This document shows, piece by piece, positions 1 through 9,381 of a stretch of DNA of 64,000 nucleotides; the first letter of the stretch is position 1, and each line of letters starts with the position of its first letter. Below the pieces are notes generated by a model, which saw only the letters and a program-made list of their open reading frames with translations, was not told the DNA's origin and made no database searches. This DNA is from AP-15 sp963712825 (lineage in GTDB: Bacteria > Pseudomonadota > Alphaproteobacteria > ATCC43930 > CGMCC-115725). Made by a program: the position numbers and the translations under genes. The stretch spans positions 1 through 64,000 of the forward strand of contig CAVQJP010000024.1 of assembly GCA_963712825.1 (NCBI GenBank). Reading direction: 5' to 3'.

Positions 1-181
1 CCGGCGGTAACGGCTTCTCCGACGAGCCGGTGAGTGTAAGCCGGAGTGCCGTCTCGCGCCCAACGCACTTTCAAACGTCTCAAATTACGAACAAAGGGAA
101 ACCGGAACTCCCCCCGGCATCCCTCGTTAAGAGCGTAAGTCGGCGCGGGCCGGCGGCCTTCTCTCAGCACGGGGATGTCTA

Positions 182-961
182 ATGTTCTACCATGACAAAA
201 AGCTGATGTTCGACGTCAAGGTCGAGGGCGGCGATACGCAGTTTGCGCAGATGCTGCTGGAGCAGTTTGGCGGTGCGACGGGCGAGCTCAGCGCGGCGCT
301 GACTTATTGGACGCAGTCTTTTCATGTCGAGGACAAAGGCATCCGCGACATGCTGCACGACATTGCGATCGAGGAGTTCAGCCACCTCGAAATGGTCGGC
401 CGCATGATCGAGCAGCACACCGAAAAGGCAACCGGCGCCGCCAAGGACGCGGCCCATAAGAGCACGCTCTTTGCGGTCCGCGGCGTGGGGCCGCACCTGG
501 TCGACAGCCAGGGCCAGGCCTGGACCTCGGCCTACGTCAACGAGGGCGGCAACGTGGTCCGCGATTTGCGGGCCGACATCGCCGCCGAAGCCGGCGCCCG
601 GCAGACCTATGAGGCGCTGATCAAATTGTCGCCGGACGAGGGCAGCAAGAAGGCGTTGACCTTTCTGTTGACGCGCGAAGTCTCGCACACGCAGATGTTC
701 ATGAAGGCGCTCGAATCGCTCGGCAAGTTGACCGATCCGATGTTTGGCAACGTGCGGCCGGACGAGACCGTGGACCTCTACTTCAACCTGTCGAAGGACG
801 GTCCGCTCGACACCCGCGGCCCGTGGAACTCGGAGCCCGATTTCCGCTACGTCGACAAGCCGGAACCGCAAGGCGGATTGCCGCTGGAGGTGAAGAACCC
901 GGACGACGAACGCCGGACGCCGGCGCGCGGCGGCTCAGGCGCTCCGCGGGCGGCCAAGTAA
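182..961 (+). CDS. Manganese (non-haem) catalase
   Basis: Predicted dimanganese catalase of 259 residues, converting hydrogen peroxide to water and oxygen in the cytoplasm. The ferritin-like four-helix core carries the expected metal ligands: Glu35 in GATGELSAAL, Glu65 and His68 in IEEFSHLEM, Glu136 with Arg140 in AAEAGAR, and His169 in REVSHTQMF. The N-terminal MFYHDKKL is typical of the family and fixes the start. The C-terminal tail is rich in Pro, Arg and Gly, as in other Mn catalases. It stands alone; the next gene starts about 240 bp downstream and is unrelated. The family assignment is firm; activity and regulation are inferred only. Confidence 0.95.
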   Translation: MFYHDKKLMFDVKVEGGDTQFAQMLLEQFGGATGELSAALTYWTQSFHVEDKGIRDMLHDIAIEEFSHLEMVGRMIEQHTEKATGAAKDAAHKSTLFAVRGVGPHLVDSQGQAWTSAYVNEGGNVVRDLRADIAAEAGARQTYEALIKLSPDEGSKKALTFLLTREVSHTQMFMKALESLGKLTDPMFGNVRPDETVDLYFNLSKDGPLDTRGPWNSEPDFRYVDKPEPQGGLPLEVKNPDDERRTPARGGSGAPRAAK

Positions 962-1200
962 GCCGCGTAATCCACGTAATCCACCCTTCGAATGGGCGGG
1001 GCCAGTAGTCGGGCTGGCCCTGGCGCGCGCATCAGCCTCTCTGTCCGGTCGCAGGCCACCGCGGCGCGCTGGCGGACGGCGGCGAATGCGTGGGCGTCCG
1101 CGCCGCCGTGTTTCGATCGCGGGTTGCGAGCGAAGCCTTTCCCCGCGACCGCGACGCAGGTAGTATCTCGGGTTGATTCTACCTGTCGGGCGAGGGTGCG

Positions 1201-2904
1201 TTGGGGGACCGCCGGTTCGTCGTCGAGTTGATCAAGCCGTCGCATTACGACGATAACGGCTATGTGATCCAATGGTGGAAGTCGTGGATCCCGTCCAACT
1301 CGCTCGCCTGTCTTTTCGGCATCGCGACCGACATCGCCGCGCGCCGCGCGCTCGGCCCCGATGTCGCGGTCGAAATTCACGCCTACGACGAATGCCACAC
1401 GGTCATCCCGGTCCGCCGGATCATCCGCCGCATCAAGATGGCCGATGCCGGGCTCGTCTGCTTTGTCGGGGTCCAGTCGAACCAGTTTCCGCGCGCGGTA
1501 GATCTGGCGGTACCCTTTCGCAAAGCCGGCATCGCAGTCGCGATCGGCGGGTTTCACGTCTCCGGCTGTCTGGCGATGCTGCCCCACCTGCCGTCGGACC
1601 TGCAACGCGCACTCGATATCGGGATCACGCTCTTTGCCGGCGAGGCCGAGGGCAGGCTTGAAGGCGTGTTCCGCGACGCGCTCGGCGGGCGTCTGGAACC
1701 GATCTACAATTACATGGACGACCTGCCGGGTCTCCAGCGGCAGGTGACGCCGTTTCTGCCGATCGACATCGTGCGCCGCTACGGCGAGACGATCGGGGCC
1801 TTCGACGCCGGCCGCGGCTGCCCGTTCCAGTGCAGCTTTTGCACGATCATCAATGTCCAGGGTAGGAAGTCGCGCTGGCGCGACGCCGACGACGTGGAGC
1901 GGCTGGTGCGCGCGAACCTCGCGCAAGGCGTGTTCCGCTTTTTCATCACCGACGACAATTTCGCGCGCAACCGCAATTGGGAGGCGATCTTCGACCGGCT
2001 GATCGAGATGCGCGAGCAGGAAGGGCTGCGCCTGCAATTCATCATCCAGGTCGACACGCTCTGCCACCGCATCCCGAATTTTGTCGAGAAGGCGGCGCGC
2101 GCCGGCTGCAAGCGGGTCTTTATCGGACTCGAAAACGTCAATCCCGACAATCTGCTGCATGCCAAAAAAAAGCAGAACCGGGTGCACGAATACCGGCAGA
2201 TGTTTCACGCCTGGCGGGCGCGGCAGGTCATCACCTATGCCGGCTACATCCTCGGCTTTCCGGGCGACACGCCGGAGCAAATCGCACGCGACATCAAAAC
2301 CGTGCAGCAGGAATTGCCGGTCGACCTGCTTGAGTTTTTTATCCTGACGCCATTGCCGGGCTCGGCCGACCATCAGGCGCTCGACGCCGACGGGGTGTGG
2401 ATGGACCCCGACATGAACAAATACGACCTCGAGCACGTCACCACCGGCCATCCGGTCATGACCGCGGCCGAATGGCAGAAAATCTACCGCCAAGCCTGGG
2501 ATATTTATTATTCAGCCGAGCACATCGAAACCATCTTCCGCCGCGCCAAGGCCAGCGGGATCAAGCCGGTGCGGCTGTTGAACCACATCCTGCAATTTTA
2601 CTTCACCTTTGTTCAGGAAAAGGTGCACCCGCTGCAAGGCGGCTATTTCCGACGCAAGGTTCGGCGCAGCCGCCGCTCGACCCTGCCGCACGAAAACCCG
2701 CTGGTATTCTACCCGCGCCGAATCTGCGAAGTCGTCGCGACCCACGCCAAGCTCGCCGCCTTCTACCTTTACCTGCACAAGATCCGCCGTCGCGTCGAAC
2801 GCGACCGGCAGCCCTACAGCGACCCGGCGCTCGCTCTTCCCTCCGCCGACCCCGCTCCTGTCGGGCGCCGCGAACCCGCCACCATGACCGGCGCCGCCGC
2901 CTGA
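1201..2904 (+). CDS. B12-binding-domain radical SAM protein
   Basis: A 567-residue enzyme with an N-terminal cobalamin-binding-like Rossmann region (about residues 1-170, with IAIGGFHVSG) followed by a radical SAM barrel. Cys207, Cys211 and Cys214 in GRGCPFQCSFC form the CxxxCxxC site for the SAM-binding [4Fe-4S] cluster. The C-terminal part (about 420-540) is rich in aromatic and basic residues, as in B12-radical SAM methylases and hopanoid/bacteriochlorophyll-type relatives. The likely chemistry is radical methylation or rearrangement of an unknown substrate; I cannot name it. The start is TTG at 1201, chosen because the conserved reading begins there; no ATG fits better. No neighbour suggests a pathway. 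Confidence 0.85.
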   Translation: MGDRRFVVELIKPSHYDDNGYVIQWWKSWIPSNSLACLFGIATDIAARRALGPDVAVEIHAYDECHTVIPVRRIIRRIKMADAGLVCFVGVQSNQFPRAVDLAVPFRKAGIAVAIGGFHVSGCLAMLPHLPSDLQRALDIGITLFAGEAEGRLEGVFRDALGGRLEPIYNYMDDLPGLQRQVTPFLPIDIVRRYGETIGAFDAGRGCPFQCSFCTIINVQGRKSRWRDADDVERLVRANLAQGVFRFFITDDNFARNRNWEAIFDRLIEMREQEGLRLQFIIQVDTLCHRIPNFVEKAARAGCKRVFIGLENVNPDNLLHAKKKQNRVHEYRQMFHAWRARQVITYAGYILGFPGDTPEQIARDIKTVQQELPVDLLEFFILTPLPGSADHQALDADGVWMDPDMNKYDLEHVTTGHPVMTAAEWQKIYRQAWDIYYSAEHIETIFRRAKASGIKPVRLLNHILQFYFTFVQEKVHPLQGGYFRRKVRRSRRSTLPHENPLVFYPRRICEVVATHAKLAAFYLYLHKIRRRVERDRQPYSDPALALPSADPAPVGRREPATMTGAAA

Positions 2905-3051
2905 CCCGACTGCTGGCACCGGAGGATTTCCGCGCGCCGGAAACAATCCCGCGGTCGTGCGGCTTGATCGACCTCCGACCCGCGGACGCCGACCGCTGCC
3001 GTGCGCTGGGCCAAAAGGGGCGGGGCGAAAGGGCTTGCGGGAAGGGGGGCG

Positions 3052-4293
3052 ATGACCGACGATCCGGCCCAGCATGGCTTCCGCCCGAGGGCTCGGCAAA
3101 TGAACGAACCGTATCTGCGCAGCGGCATTTTTCTCGCACCGTTCCACAACCATGACGAAAACCCGACCCTCTCGATGGAGCGCGATCTTGAGCTCCTCGA
3201 GCTGCTCGACCGGCTGAACTATCACGAGGCGTGGATCGGCGAGCATCATTCGGGTGGTTTCGAGCTGATCGCCTGCCCCGAGATGTTCATCGCCGCCGCG
3301 GCGCAGCGCACCCGCCACATCAGGCTCGGCACCGGCGTCGTCTCGCTGCCCTACCACAACCCGTTCATGCTCGCCGACCGCATGGTTCAGCTCGACCACA
3401 TGACGCGCGGGCGGGCGATGTTCGGGGTCGGCCCCGGCGCCCTCGTCCACGACGCGCTGAAGATCGGCATCGACCCGGGCGAGCAGCGGCGGATGATGAA
3501 CGAGTCGCTCGACGTGATCATCCGGCTGCTCAACGGCGAAACCGTCACTCAAAAGAGCGACTGGTTCAACCTGACCGAGGCGCAATTGCAGCTGCGGCCC
3601 TATACCCGGCCGACAATGGAATTGGCGGTCGCCGCGGCGCGCTCGCCCTCGGGATCGCTGCTGTCGGGCAAATACGGCATCGGCATGCTGTCGATCGGCG
3701 GCACGAGCCCGATGGCGATGGAGCGGCACACCGCGAACTGGGGGCTCTACGAGGAAACCGCGCGCGCCAACGGCCACGTTCCCGACCGCAAGGACTGGCG
3801 GGTGGTCGGCATGTTCCACATCGCCGAAACCCGCGAAGAGGCGCTCAAGAACGTCCGGTTCGGGGTCCAGGCCTTTGCCGACTATTTCCGCGACGTCGCG
3901 ACCTTCCCGATCATCCCGCCCGACGTGACCGACCCGGTCGAGTGGTTGATCGAAACCGGCACCGGCTGCATCGGCACGCCCGACGACGCGATCGCCTATG
4001 TCGACCGGCTGGTCGCGGGCTCGGGCGGGTTTGGCGTGTTGTGCGAGCTCGCCCAGAACTGGGCCGACTGGGACGCAACCAAAAAGCATTACGAGCTGAT
4101 GGCGCGCTTTGTGCACCCGCGCTACCAGCAGAGCCGCGAATTGCTCCGCGGCAGCTACGATTTCGCGACCAGCCGCCATGTCGACTTCACCGGCCAGGCG
4201 AGTGCGGCGATTCAGAAGGAAATCGACCGCCACGCCGCCACCCGCGACGCCGCGGCCCCCGACACCGCCCGACGGCGCGACGCCGCGGAGTAG
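3052..4293 (+). CDS. LLM-class flavin-dependent oxidoreductase
   Basis: Luciferase-like monooxygenase (bacterial luciferase/limonene monooxygenase type TIM barrel), about 413 residues. It shows the family pattern RSGIFLAPFH near the N-terminus, EAWIGEHHSGG (the conserved EHH), RLGTGVVSLPYHNP and MTRGRAMFGVGPG. Such enzymes use reduced flavin supplied by a partner to oxygenate small organic substrates. ATG 3052 has a strong GGGGGG-type ribosome site just upstream; ATG 3100 (MNEPYLRSG) is an equally plausible start nearer the conserved core. It lies among other oxidative and catabolic genes (HpaB-like enzyme, dioxygenase), but not in an obvious operon with them. Confidence 0.88.
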   Translation: MTDDPAQHGFRPRARQMNEPYLRSGIFLAPFHNHDENPTLSMERDLELLELLDRLNYHEAWIGEHHSGGFELIACPEMFIAAAAQRTRHIRLGTGVVSLPYHNPFMLADRMVQLDHMTRGRAMFGVGPGALVHDALKIGIDPGEQRRMMNESLDVIIRLLNGETVTQKSDWFNLTEAQLQLRPYTRPTMELAVAAARSPSGSLLSGKYGIGMLSIGGTSPMAMERHTANWGLYEETARANGHVPDRKDWRVVGMFHIAETREEALKNVRFGVQAFADYFRDVATFPIIPPDVTDPVEWLIETGTGCIGTPDDAIAYVDRLVAGSGGFGVLCELAQNWADWDATKKHYELMARFVHPRYQQSRELLRGSYDFATSRHVDFTGQASAAIQKEIDRHAATRDAAAPDTARRRDAAE

Positions 4294-4443
4294 GAAGCGC
4301 GGAAGAACGAGCCGACGCGGGATTTGATGCCGGCCGCGTCCGCCATCAGGATGATCGACCCGTAAAGCTCCGCCTGGCCTCCGACGACGTTACCGGGCAG
4401 ATGACAGAATGGATGGGCCGGTGAGCGCTTTGTCGGCCTTCCG

Positions 4444-5022
4444 ATGACCGCCGCCGCCGGGTCGCCAGTCGCGGGGCGCTACCATCCCGTCGCGCGCACC
4501 CTGCATTGGCTGGTTGCGGCGCTGGCCGTGATTGTCGTCGCACTCGGCTGGGCGACCGCCTCGGCGCCGCGCAACACGACACCCCATGATCGTCTTCTGT
4601 TGCTGCACCGCTCGGTCGGGCTGACGATCCTCGCGCTGATGGTGTTTCAGGTGCTGTGGCGCGGGCGGCGTCCTGCACCGGCGCTGCCTCCAGGGCTGCG
4701 ACGTGGCGAGTTCGGGTTGGCCCACCTGACCCATTTCGGCCTTTACGCGATTTTCTTCTTGATGCCGCTTGCCGGCTATCTGAACGCCGCCGCCGCCGGA
4801 CACGCAGTCAGCTTTTTCGGCCTCGTCTCAATCCCTCCGTGGCTGCCTGTCGACCAGCGCTGGTCGCAATGGGCGATCGCCATCCATCTGCTCGGCCAGT
4901 ATTTGGTTTATCTGCTGGTCTCGCTGCACATCATGGGCGCGCTTTATCATGGCGCGGTCAGGCGCGACGGCATTCTCGACCGGATGCTGCCGCGCCGCCG
5001 CCGCGGCGGGCTGACCGCCTGA
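4444..5022 (+). CDS. Cytochrome b561 family protein
   Basis: Integral membrane di-haem cytochrome of the CybB/YodB type, 192 residues with four predicted transmembrane helices (about 20-40, 54-72, 96-114, 146-168). Candidate haem-ligating histidines are His21 (LHWLV), His55 (HRSVG), His148 (AIHLLG) and His162 (SLHIMG). The family moves electrons between the quinone pool and periplasmic or oxygen-derived acceptors, including superoxide. It follows the flavin oxidoreductase by 150 bp on the same strand, so cotranscription is possible but unproven. The RRRR-rich C-terminus is probably cytoplasmic. Confidence 0.9.
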   Translation: MTAAAGSPVAGRYHPVARTLHWLVAALAVIVVALGWATASAPRNTTPHDRLLLLHRSVGLTILALMVFQVLWRGRRPAPALPPGLRRGEFGLAHLTHFGLYAIFFLMPLAGYLNAAAAGHAVSFFGLVSIPPWLPVDQRWSQWAIAIHLLGQYLVYLLVSLHIMGALYHGAVRRDGILDRMLPRRRRGGLTA

Positions 5023-5091
5023 GGCGGTTTCCCACCGAGCCGAACCTCCCTCAGCCCAGCGTCGGACAGGGCACGGCGGCGCCGCGCCGAC

Positions 5092-5136
5092 CCCTCTCAA
5101 TCCTCCCCTCGGTGGGGAAGAGGGTTGGGGAGGGAG
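5092..5136. repeat. Dispersed palindromic repeat, CCCTC/GGGAG family
   Basis: The motif CCTCCCCTCGGTGGGG followed by AGAGGGTTGGGGAGGG is an inverted repeat between two convergent genes. It resembles longer copies at 8205-8304 and 25785-25939. Its position suggests it may serve as a bidirectional terminator for the b561 and DUF2794 genes. Confidence 0.6.
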
Positions 5137-5169
5137 CGCGTTCGCCGCTGCTGTCTGATAGAGGCCCGA

Positions 5170-5529
5170 CTAGCCGGGGCCGGCGGCGACAAGGCTCAGA
5201 TGAGTGCGGAAAAACGCCAGCGCCTCGGCGAGGCTGCGCGAGACGCGCAGCCGTTGGCGGCCGCTCTGAATGATGAACTCGGCCGGGCGGCCTGCCGAGG
5301 CCGCCGTTTTGACGACCGTGTAGAGCGGCGCCTCGTGAGTGTGGCGGAACACCGAAAACCGGGCGATGCCGGGCGCGTGGTCGATCGCATAGTCGCGCCA
5401 GACCCCGCGGATCACATGAAGGCTGTAGAGGCCGAGAAGCTGGTTCAGTTCGGGCCGCGTAAAGTACAAGGTGCGCTGTCGGGCGCGGTAGTCGCCGAGG
5501 CTCAGCACCGTCGCAGTCTTCCGGCTCAT
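5170..5529 (-). CDS. DUF2794 family protein
   Basis: A 119-residue protein beginning MSRKTATVLSLGDYRARQRT, the family's characteristic start; the recognisable block continues with FTRPELNQLLGLYSLHVIRGVWRDYAID. The function is unknown; to my knowledge the family is mostly alphaproteobacterial and appears in single copy. The start at 5529 is preceded by GAAGGGC, a good ribosome site; the open frame extends 105 codons further upstream, but that part is low-complexity Arg/Ala and not protein-like. It converges with the cytochrome b561 gene and diverges from the MFS gene at 5867. Confidence 0.85.
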   Translation of the reverse strand: MSRKTATVLSLGDYRARQRTLYFTRPELNQLLGLYSLHVIRGVWRDYAIDHAPGIARFSVFRHTHEAPLYTVVKTAASAGRPAEFIIQSGRQRLRVSRSLAEALAFFRTHLSLVAAGPG

Positions 5530-5866
5530 CGCTGCCCTTCGCTGCTTGTCATCAAAATGAAGTGTCGGCGATTTCGGGCAAGCCGTCCAGCCGCCTCGCG
5601 CGGGCGGCGCTCGGCCTCGACCGGGGGCGTGGCGCAAAATGAAGCGGTGCGGAGCTTGCGGCGGCGTCGCACGGGTGCTAGCGAACTTGCCCAGAATTGC
5701 CTGGCCGCGTTGCGCGGCAAAACCCGCTGGCAACCGGCGCTGCGGCAACCGAGAGGCTGTGCGCCTCGTCCGGTTCGCCCGGCGGAATAAAACGAACCGG
5801 GAGGCTCCTCGACGATTGCGCCGACGCCGCCGGCGTCGCGCCAAAAGCAGGGTGAGGAGCGCTTTG

Positions 5867-7162
5867 ATGAAGACGACGCACCGCCGCTACTGGGTGTTTC
5901 TGCTGCTGTTTATGTTCAACGCGATCGCCTATGTCGACCGCGTCAACATGTCGGTCGCGGGCAAGCCGATCGCGCAGGAGTTCGGCTTGTCGCCGGTGGC
6001 GCTCGGCTACCTGTTCTCGTCGTTTCTGTGGGCCTACGTCGTAATGATGCTGCCGGGCGGGCGGCTGATCGACCATTGGGGCACGCATGTCGTGGCCTCG
6101 GTCGCGGCGGCGGTGTGGTCGGCGGCGCAGATGCTGACCGGCGCGGCCGGCAGCTTTGCCGTGATGCTGTTGACGAGGCTCGGTCTCGGCGTCGGCGAGG
6201 CGCCGTTTGCGCCGGTCACCTACGGCAGCGTGCGGTCGTGGTCGCCATATACCGAGCGCGGCACCGCGATTGCCGCGATCTCCGCCGGGTCGAGCCTCGG
6301 GCTCGCGCTCGGCGCGCCGGCGGTGGCCTGGCTGATCCAGTCGGCGTCATGGCGCTGGTCGTTTGTCATCACCGGTGCCGTCGGGTTTGTTTGGGTGCTG
6401 GTGTGGCTGGCGGTAGTCTCGACGCCGGAGAGGACGCGGTGGCTGCCGCAGGCCGAGCGCGAGCTGATAATCGCCCAGCGCGACGCCGGGATCGCCCCGC
6501 CGAGCCATGGCGGAGTGGGCTATCTCGGGCTCCTGCGCTGCCCGACGATGTGGGGGCTGTTCATCTCGCAGGGATGCCTCGTCTACACCGTCTATCTCTA
6601 CATGTCGTGGCTGCCCAATTATCTGCAGACGGCGCGCCACCTGTCGCTGGTCGGGTCGGGGATCTACACCGCTATCCCGTTTTTTGTCGCCTCCGTGGTC
6701 AACATCTTGGCCAACTGGTTTGGCGACCGGCTGATGAGCGCCGATCACGTGCGCGCCGGCAAGCGCCGCTATCTGGTCGCGCTCTGCCTCCTGTTGACGG
6801 CTGTCGGGCTGGCAATCCCGCTGGTCCCGTCCTTGGGCGGGGTCATAGCGCTGGTCACGATCGCGGTGTCGTTCGCCAATGTCGGACCGGCGGCCAATGG
6901 TGCTCTCGTCGGCGACCTCTTGCGTTCGCCGGCTGATGCCGGCCGCGCCTTTGCCTTTCTCGTCCTCGGCGGCAACACCTTTGGCCTGTTGGCGCCGATC
7001 GTGACCGGTTATCTCGTCCAGTCGACCAAAAGCTTCAATTCCGCGTTTATCGCCGCCGGCGTGCTGGCGCTGGTCGGCGCCGCCGCGGTCATGGGGCTGG
7101 CGCGCGGCACGATCGGCGAGATGCCGCCGCGGACCGCGGCGCGGCCAGGGCTCGCCCACTGA
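5867..7162 (+). CDS. MFS transporter, anion:cation symporter-like
   Basis: Twelve-helix major facilitator of 431 residues. The N-terminal pattern FMFNAIAYVDRVNMSVA and the loop GGRLIDHWGTHVV resemble the ACS family, which imports organic anions such as hexuronates, galactonate or hydroxyphenylacetate by proton symport. The second-half loop DRLMSADHVRAGKRR is also family-like. ATG 5867 follows GAGGAG at 5854-5859, which decides the start; the frame is open upstream without protein character. Close to a dioxygenase-type gene (78 bp downstream) and an HpaB-like monooxygenase, so an aromatic acid substrate is a reasonable inference. Confidence 0.88.
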   Translation: MKTTHRRYWVFLLLFMFNAIAYVDRVNMSVAGKPIAQEFGLSPVALGYLFSSFLWAYVVMMLPGGRLIDHWGTHVVASVAAAVWSAAQMLTGAAGSFAVMLLTRLGLGVGEAPFAPVTYGSVRSWSPYTERGTAIAAISAGSSLGLALGAPAVAWLIQSASWRWSFVITGAVGFVWVLVWLAVVSTPERTRWLPQAERELIIAQRDAGIAPPSHGGVGYLGLLRCPTMWGLFISQGCLVYTVYLYMSWLPNYLQTARHLSLVGSGIYTAIPFFVASVVNILANWFGDRLMSADHVRAGKRRYLVALCLLLTAVGLAIPLVPSLGGVIALVTIAVSFANVGPAANGALVGDLLRSPADAGRAFAFLVLGGNTFGLLAPIVTGYLVQSTKSFNSAFIAAGVLALVGAAAVMGLARGTIGEMPPRTAARPGLAH

Positions 7163-7240
7163 AGTCAGCCGCAATCGCGCAGTGGCCCGCGCCGCCGAAA
7201 TAGTCTAGAATCGTTCGATACCACGTCCAGGGAGGATCTC

Positions 7241-8186
7241 GTGCCCGTCATCAAAGCCTACGATCTCGCCTATGGCCGGCTGCGCTCGCCCGATCTCGAC
7301 CGCCAAGAGGAATTCCTGACCGATTTCGGGATGGTCCGCGCCGACCGCACCAAAAATGCGCTCTACATGCGCGGCACCGACGCGCCGCACCACCTGCATG
7401 TCACCGAATTGGGCGAGCCGCGCTATGTCGGGATCGCGGTCCATGCCGCCGGCATGGAGGACCTTGAGCGCGTCAGCCGGGTCGAGGGCGCCTCGAAGAT
7501 CGAGGACGTCGACGAGCCCGGTGGCGGCAAGCGGGTGCGGTTGACGGATCCCGACGGCTATCAGGTCGAGATCGTCTACGGCATGGAAATGCTCGACCCG
7601 ATCCCGCTGAAGCGCCCGGCGGTCAATTCCGGCAGCGACAAGTACCGGCGCAAGGGCGAGTTGTTCCGAGTTCGATCCCGGCCCGTCGCACATCAAGCGG
7701 CTCGGCCATTTTGTCGTGATGAGCAAGAATTTCGAGAAGACGCTCGGCTGGTATCGCGAAACGCTCGGCTTCCGCTGCTCGGACGAGTTTTATGCGGGCG
7801 ACGAGAGCAACGTCGTCGGCTCGTTCAACCGGCTCGACCGCGGCGACGACTACGTCGACCATCACGCGTTCTTCTGCATCCGCGGCGACAAGAGCGGGCT
7901 CAACCACCTGTCCTACGAGGCCGCCGACATCGACGACGTGATGATCGGCCACGAGCATCTCGAAAAGAAGGGCTACCAGCACATGTGGGGCATCGGCCGC
8001 CATCTGATCGGCAGCCAGCTGTTCGATTACTGGGCCGATCCGTGGGGCCGGGTGCACGAGCATTGGGCCGACACCGACGTGCTGAACGCCAGCACCCCGC
8101 CCAACCGCCTCGAGCGCGGCGCCGGTGGCGGCGGGCCATGGGGCCAGCCGATCCCGCAGATCTTCATGGGCCACGCCTCGCCCTGA
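7241..8186 (+). pseudogene. VOC-family extradiol dioxygenase, frameshifted
   Basis: Two vicinal-oxygen-chelate domains, as in catechol 2,3-dioxygenase, about 314 residues if repaired. The frame from GTG 7241 (after AGGGAGGA) gives the first domain (HHLHVTELG, YQVEIVYG) and loses sense near 7665. A second frame, readable from about 7668 as EFDPGPSHIKRLGHFVVMSKN and on to 8186, gives the second domain, with the three expected iron ligands: His in RLGHFVV, His in GLNHLSYE and Glu in RVHEHWAD. One extra base within ccgag around 7666-7671 explains the break. Either a recent inactivating mutation or a sequencing error; the rest is so well conserved that decay must be recent. The substrate is probably a catechol-like or other aromatic diol. 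Confidence 0.85.
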
Positions 8187-8204
8187 GCGGTTCGCGGCAA
8201 AGAC

Positions 8205-8304
8205 CGCCCTCACCCCAACCCTCTCCCCGCGCGCGGGGAGAGGGAGTTCAAGTTCGCGCGGGTCCCTCCCTCGCGCTTGCGGCGAGAGGGCCGGGGTGAG
8301 GGGC
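8205..8304. repeat. Dispersed palindromic repeat, CCCTCACCCCAACC family
   Basis: CCCTCACCCCAACCCTCTCC is followed by CCGCGCGCGGGGAGAGGG, and the far end reads GAGAGGGCCGGGGTGAGGGG, the inverted complement of the beginning. The element fills most of the gap between the dioxygenase remnant and the small membrane protein pair; the rest of 8305-8492 holds no gene I can support. Copies of the same type lie at 25785-25939 and, shorter, at 5092-5136. Confidence 0.75.
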
Positions 8305-8492
8305 GCGCGTGACGGGTTTCCGCCCGACAGGCATCGGCCGCTATGTGATTTGCCGATTAGCTGGAGCCGCGCGGCGGCTCGCAGGCTGCGGCGTTGCTCG
8401 CGGGAGAGGATCGCGCTCTTCGGCGCGGGCGTTGCCATGCTATCCTGCGGTGCCGCGGTTGGAGCGGCGGCGACCAGGCAGGGGCCGGGTGA

Positions 8493-8840
8493 ATGCAGCA
8501 GGGCTGGGGTGATCGGATCGTTCTGGCACTTTCCGGGATCACGCTGATTCTGGTCGTGGTCTACCTGATCCTGGTCGAGCAGAACCGCTCGGCGCAGGGC
8601 CAAGTCACCCAGCGCCAGCAATTCATCGCTCAGAGCGTGCAGTTCAGCCGGGTCAACGAAGCTCTGGTCCACGCGCTTGCCGCTGCCGCGGTCAACGGCA
8701 AGGACGACAAGCTGCGCGGCCTGTTGGCCCAGGCCGGGATCACGATCAACCCGAAGACCGGCGCCCCTGTCCCCGCCGCCGCGCCGCCGGTTCCCGCCGG
8801 CATGGCTCCGTCACTGCCGGCGACGGAGCAGCGGCCGTGA
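8493..8840 (+). CDS. Small single-pass membrane protein, unknown
   Basis: A 115-residue protein with one hydrophobic helix (about residues 10-27, IVLALSGITLILVVVYLIL), then a Gln/Arg-rich, possibly helical stretch (28-75) and a Pro/Ala-rich tail. Probably anchored in the inner membrane with its C-terminus in the periplasm. I recognise no family. The stop codon overlaps the GTG start of the next gene by four bases (GTGA), so the two are translationally coupled and probably act together. The same overall architecture in the partner suggests an ancient duplication or a heteromeric pair. Confidence 0.65.
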   Translation: MQQGWGDRIVLALSGITLILVVVYLILVEQNRSAQGQVTQRQQFIAQSVQFSRVNEALVHALAAAAVNGKDDKLRGLLAQAGITINPKTGAPVPAAAPPVPAGMAPSLPATEQRP

Positions 8841-9148
8841 CGCTGCCAGCGGGCAGCGGCGGCGGCCGGCCGGCGAACGGATTGCCGGCGCCGGTGATCC
8901 TCGTTGTCGTGTCGCTGTTTGTGCTGATGGCGTTTGAGACCGGCCAGGCGATCCGCGACCGCAGCGCGCTTGCCGAAGTAATGCGGGAGCAGCAGCCGAG
9001 CATCGAGCAGGCCGCCAAGCTGCGCCAGCAACTGCAGACCCTCGCCGGCAAGACTGCCGCGCTCGCTGCCGCCGGCGACGCCGGCGCGCAAGCGGTTGTT
9101 GCTCAGATGAAGGCGCAGGGCGTCACCCTGTCGGTGCCAAAGAAATAG
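8837..9148 (+). CDS. Small single-pass membrane protein, partner of preceding gene
   Basis: A 103-residue protein starting at GTG 8837 inside the stop region of the preceding gene. A Gly/Pro-rich leader is followed by one transmembrane helix (about 19-35, VILVVVSLFVLMAF) and a predicted helical, Gln-rich periplasmic segment (45-95) that could form a coiled coil. No family recognised. Overlap and similar layout with the upstream gene suggest a two-subunit membrane assembly. About 230 bp with no visible gene follow before the convergent HpaB-like gene. Confidence 0.6.
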   Translation: MTLPAGSGGGRPANGLPAPVILVVVSLFVLMAFETGQAIRDRSALAEVMREQQPSIEQAAKLRQQLQTLAGKTAALAAAGDAGAQAVVAQMKAQGVTLSVPKK

Positions 9149-9381
9149 CAAGGCAAAGAACAATCCGCACGACTCACCCAGCGCCGCGGCGAAATCGCTT
9201 CCGCCTGTCGGTATCGGCTTCCAAGGCGTCGATGCCCGCAACAAGTCCGGGCAAGGGCAGCATTGATTTGCGCTGTTGGCGGACAACGCTTCCGCGTTCC
9301 AACGATTGCCGGACATGCCGCGGCCTAATGCCGTAGTCATCAAGCGTTCAGCGACCGCTCGTTGAAATCGATATCCCTAGA

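Noticed and set aside
1..181. Open frame from position 3 ending just before the catalase
   Set aside because: Only about 59 codons enter from the left edge with mixed codon use; too short and without features to call the end of a gene.
847..2493. Long open frame on the minus strand opposite the radical SAM gene
   Set aside because: It mirrors the plus-strand gene, has Asp/His/Arg/Val-biased composition without domains, and the plus strand carries clear motifs. A by-product of high GC.
2512..4233. Minus-strand frame opposite the LLM oxidoreductase gene
   Set aside because: No recognisable domain; the plus-strand gene is certain.
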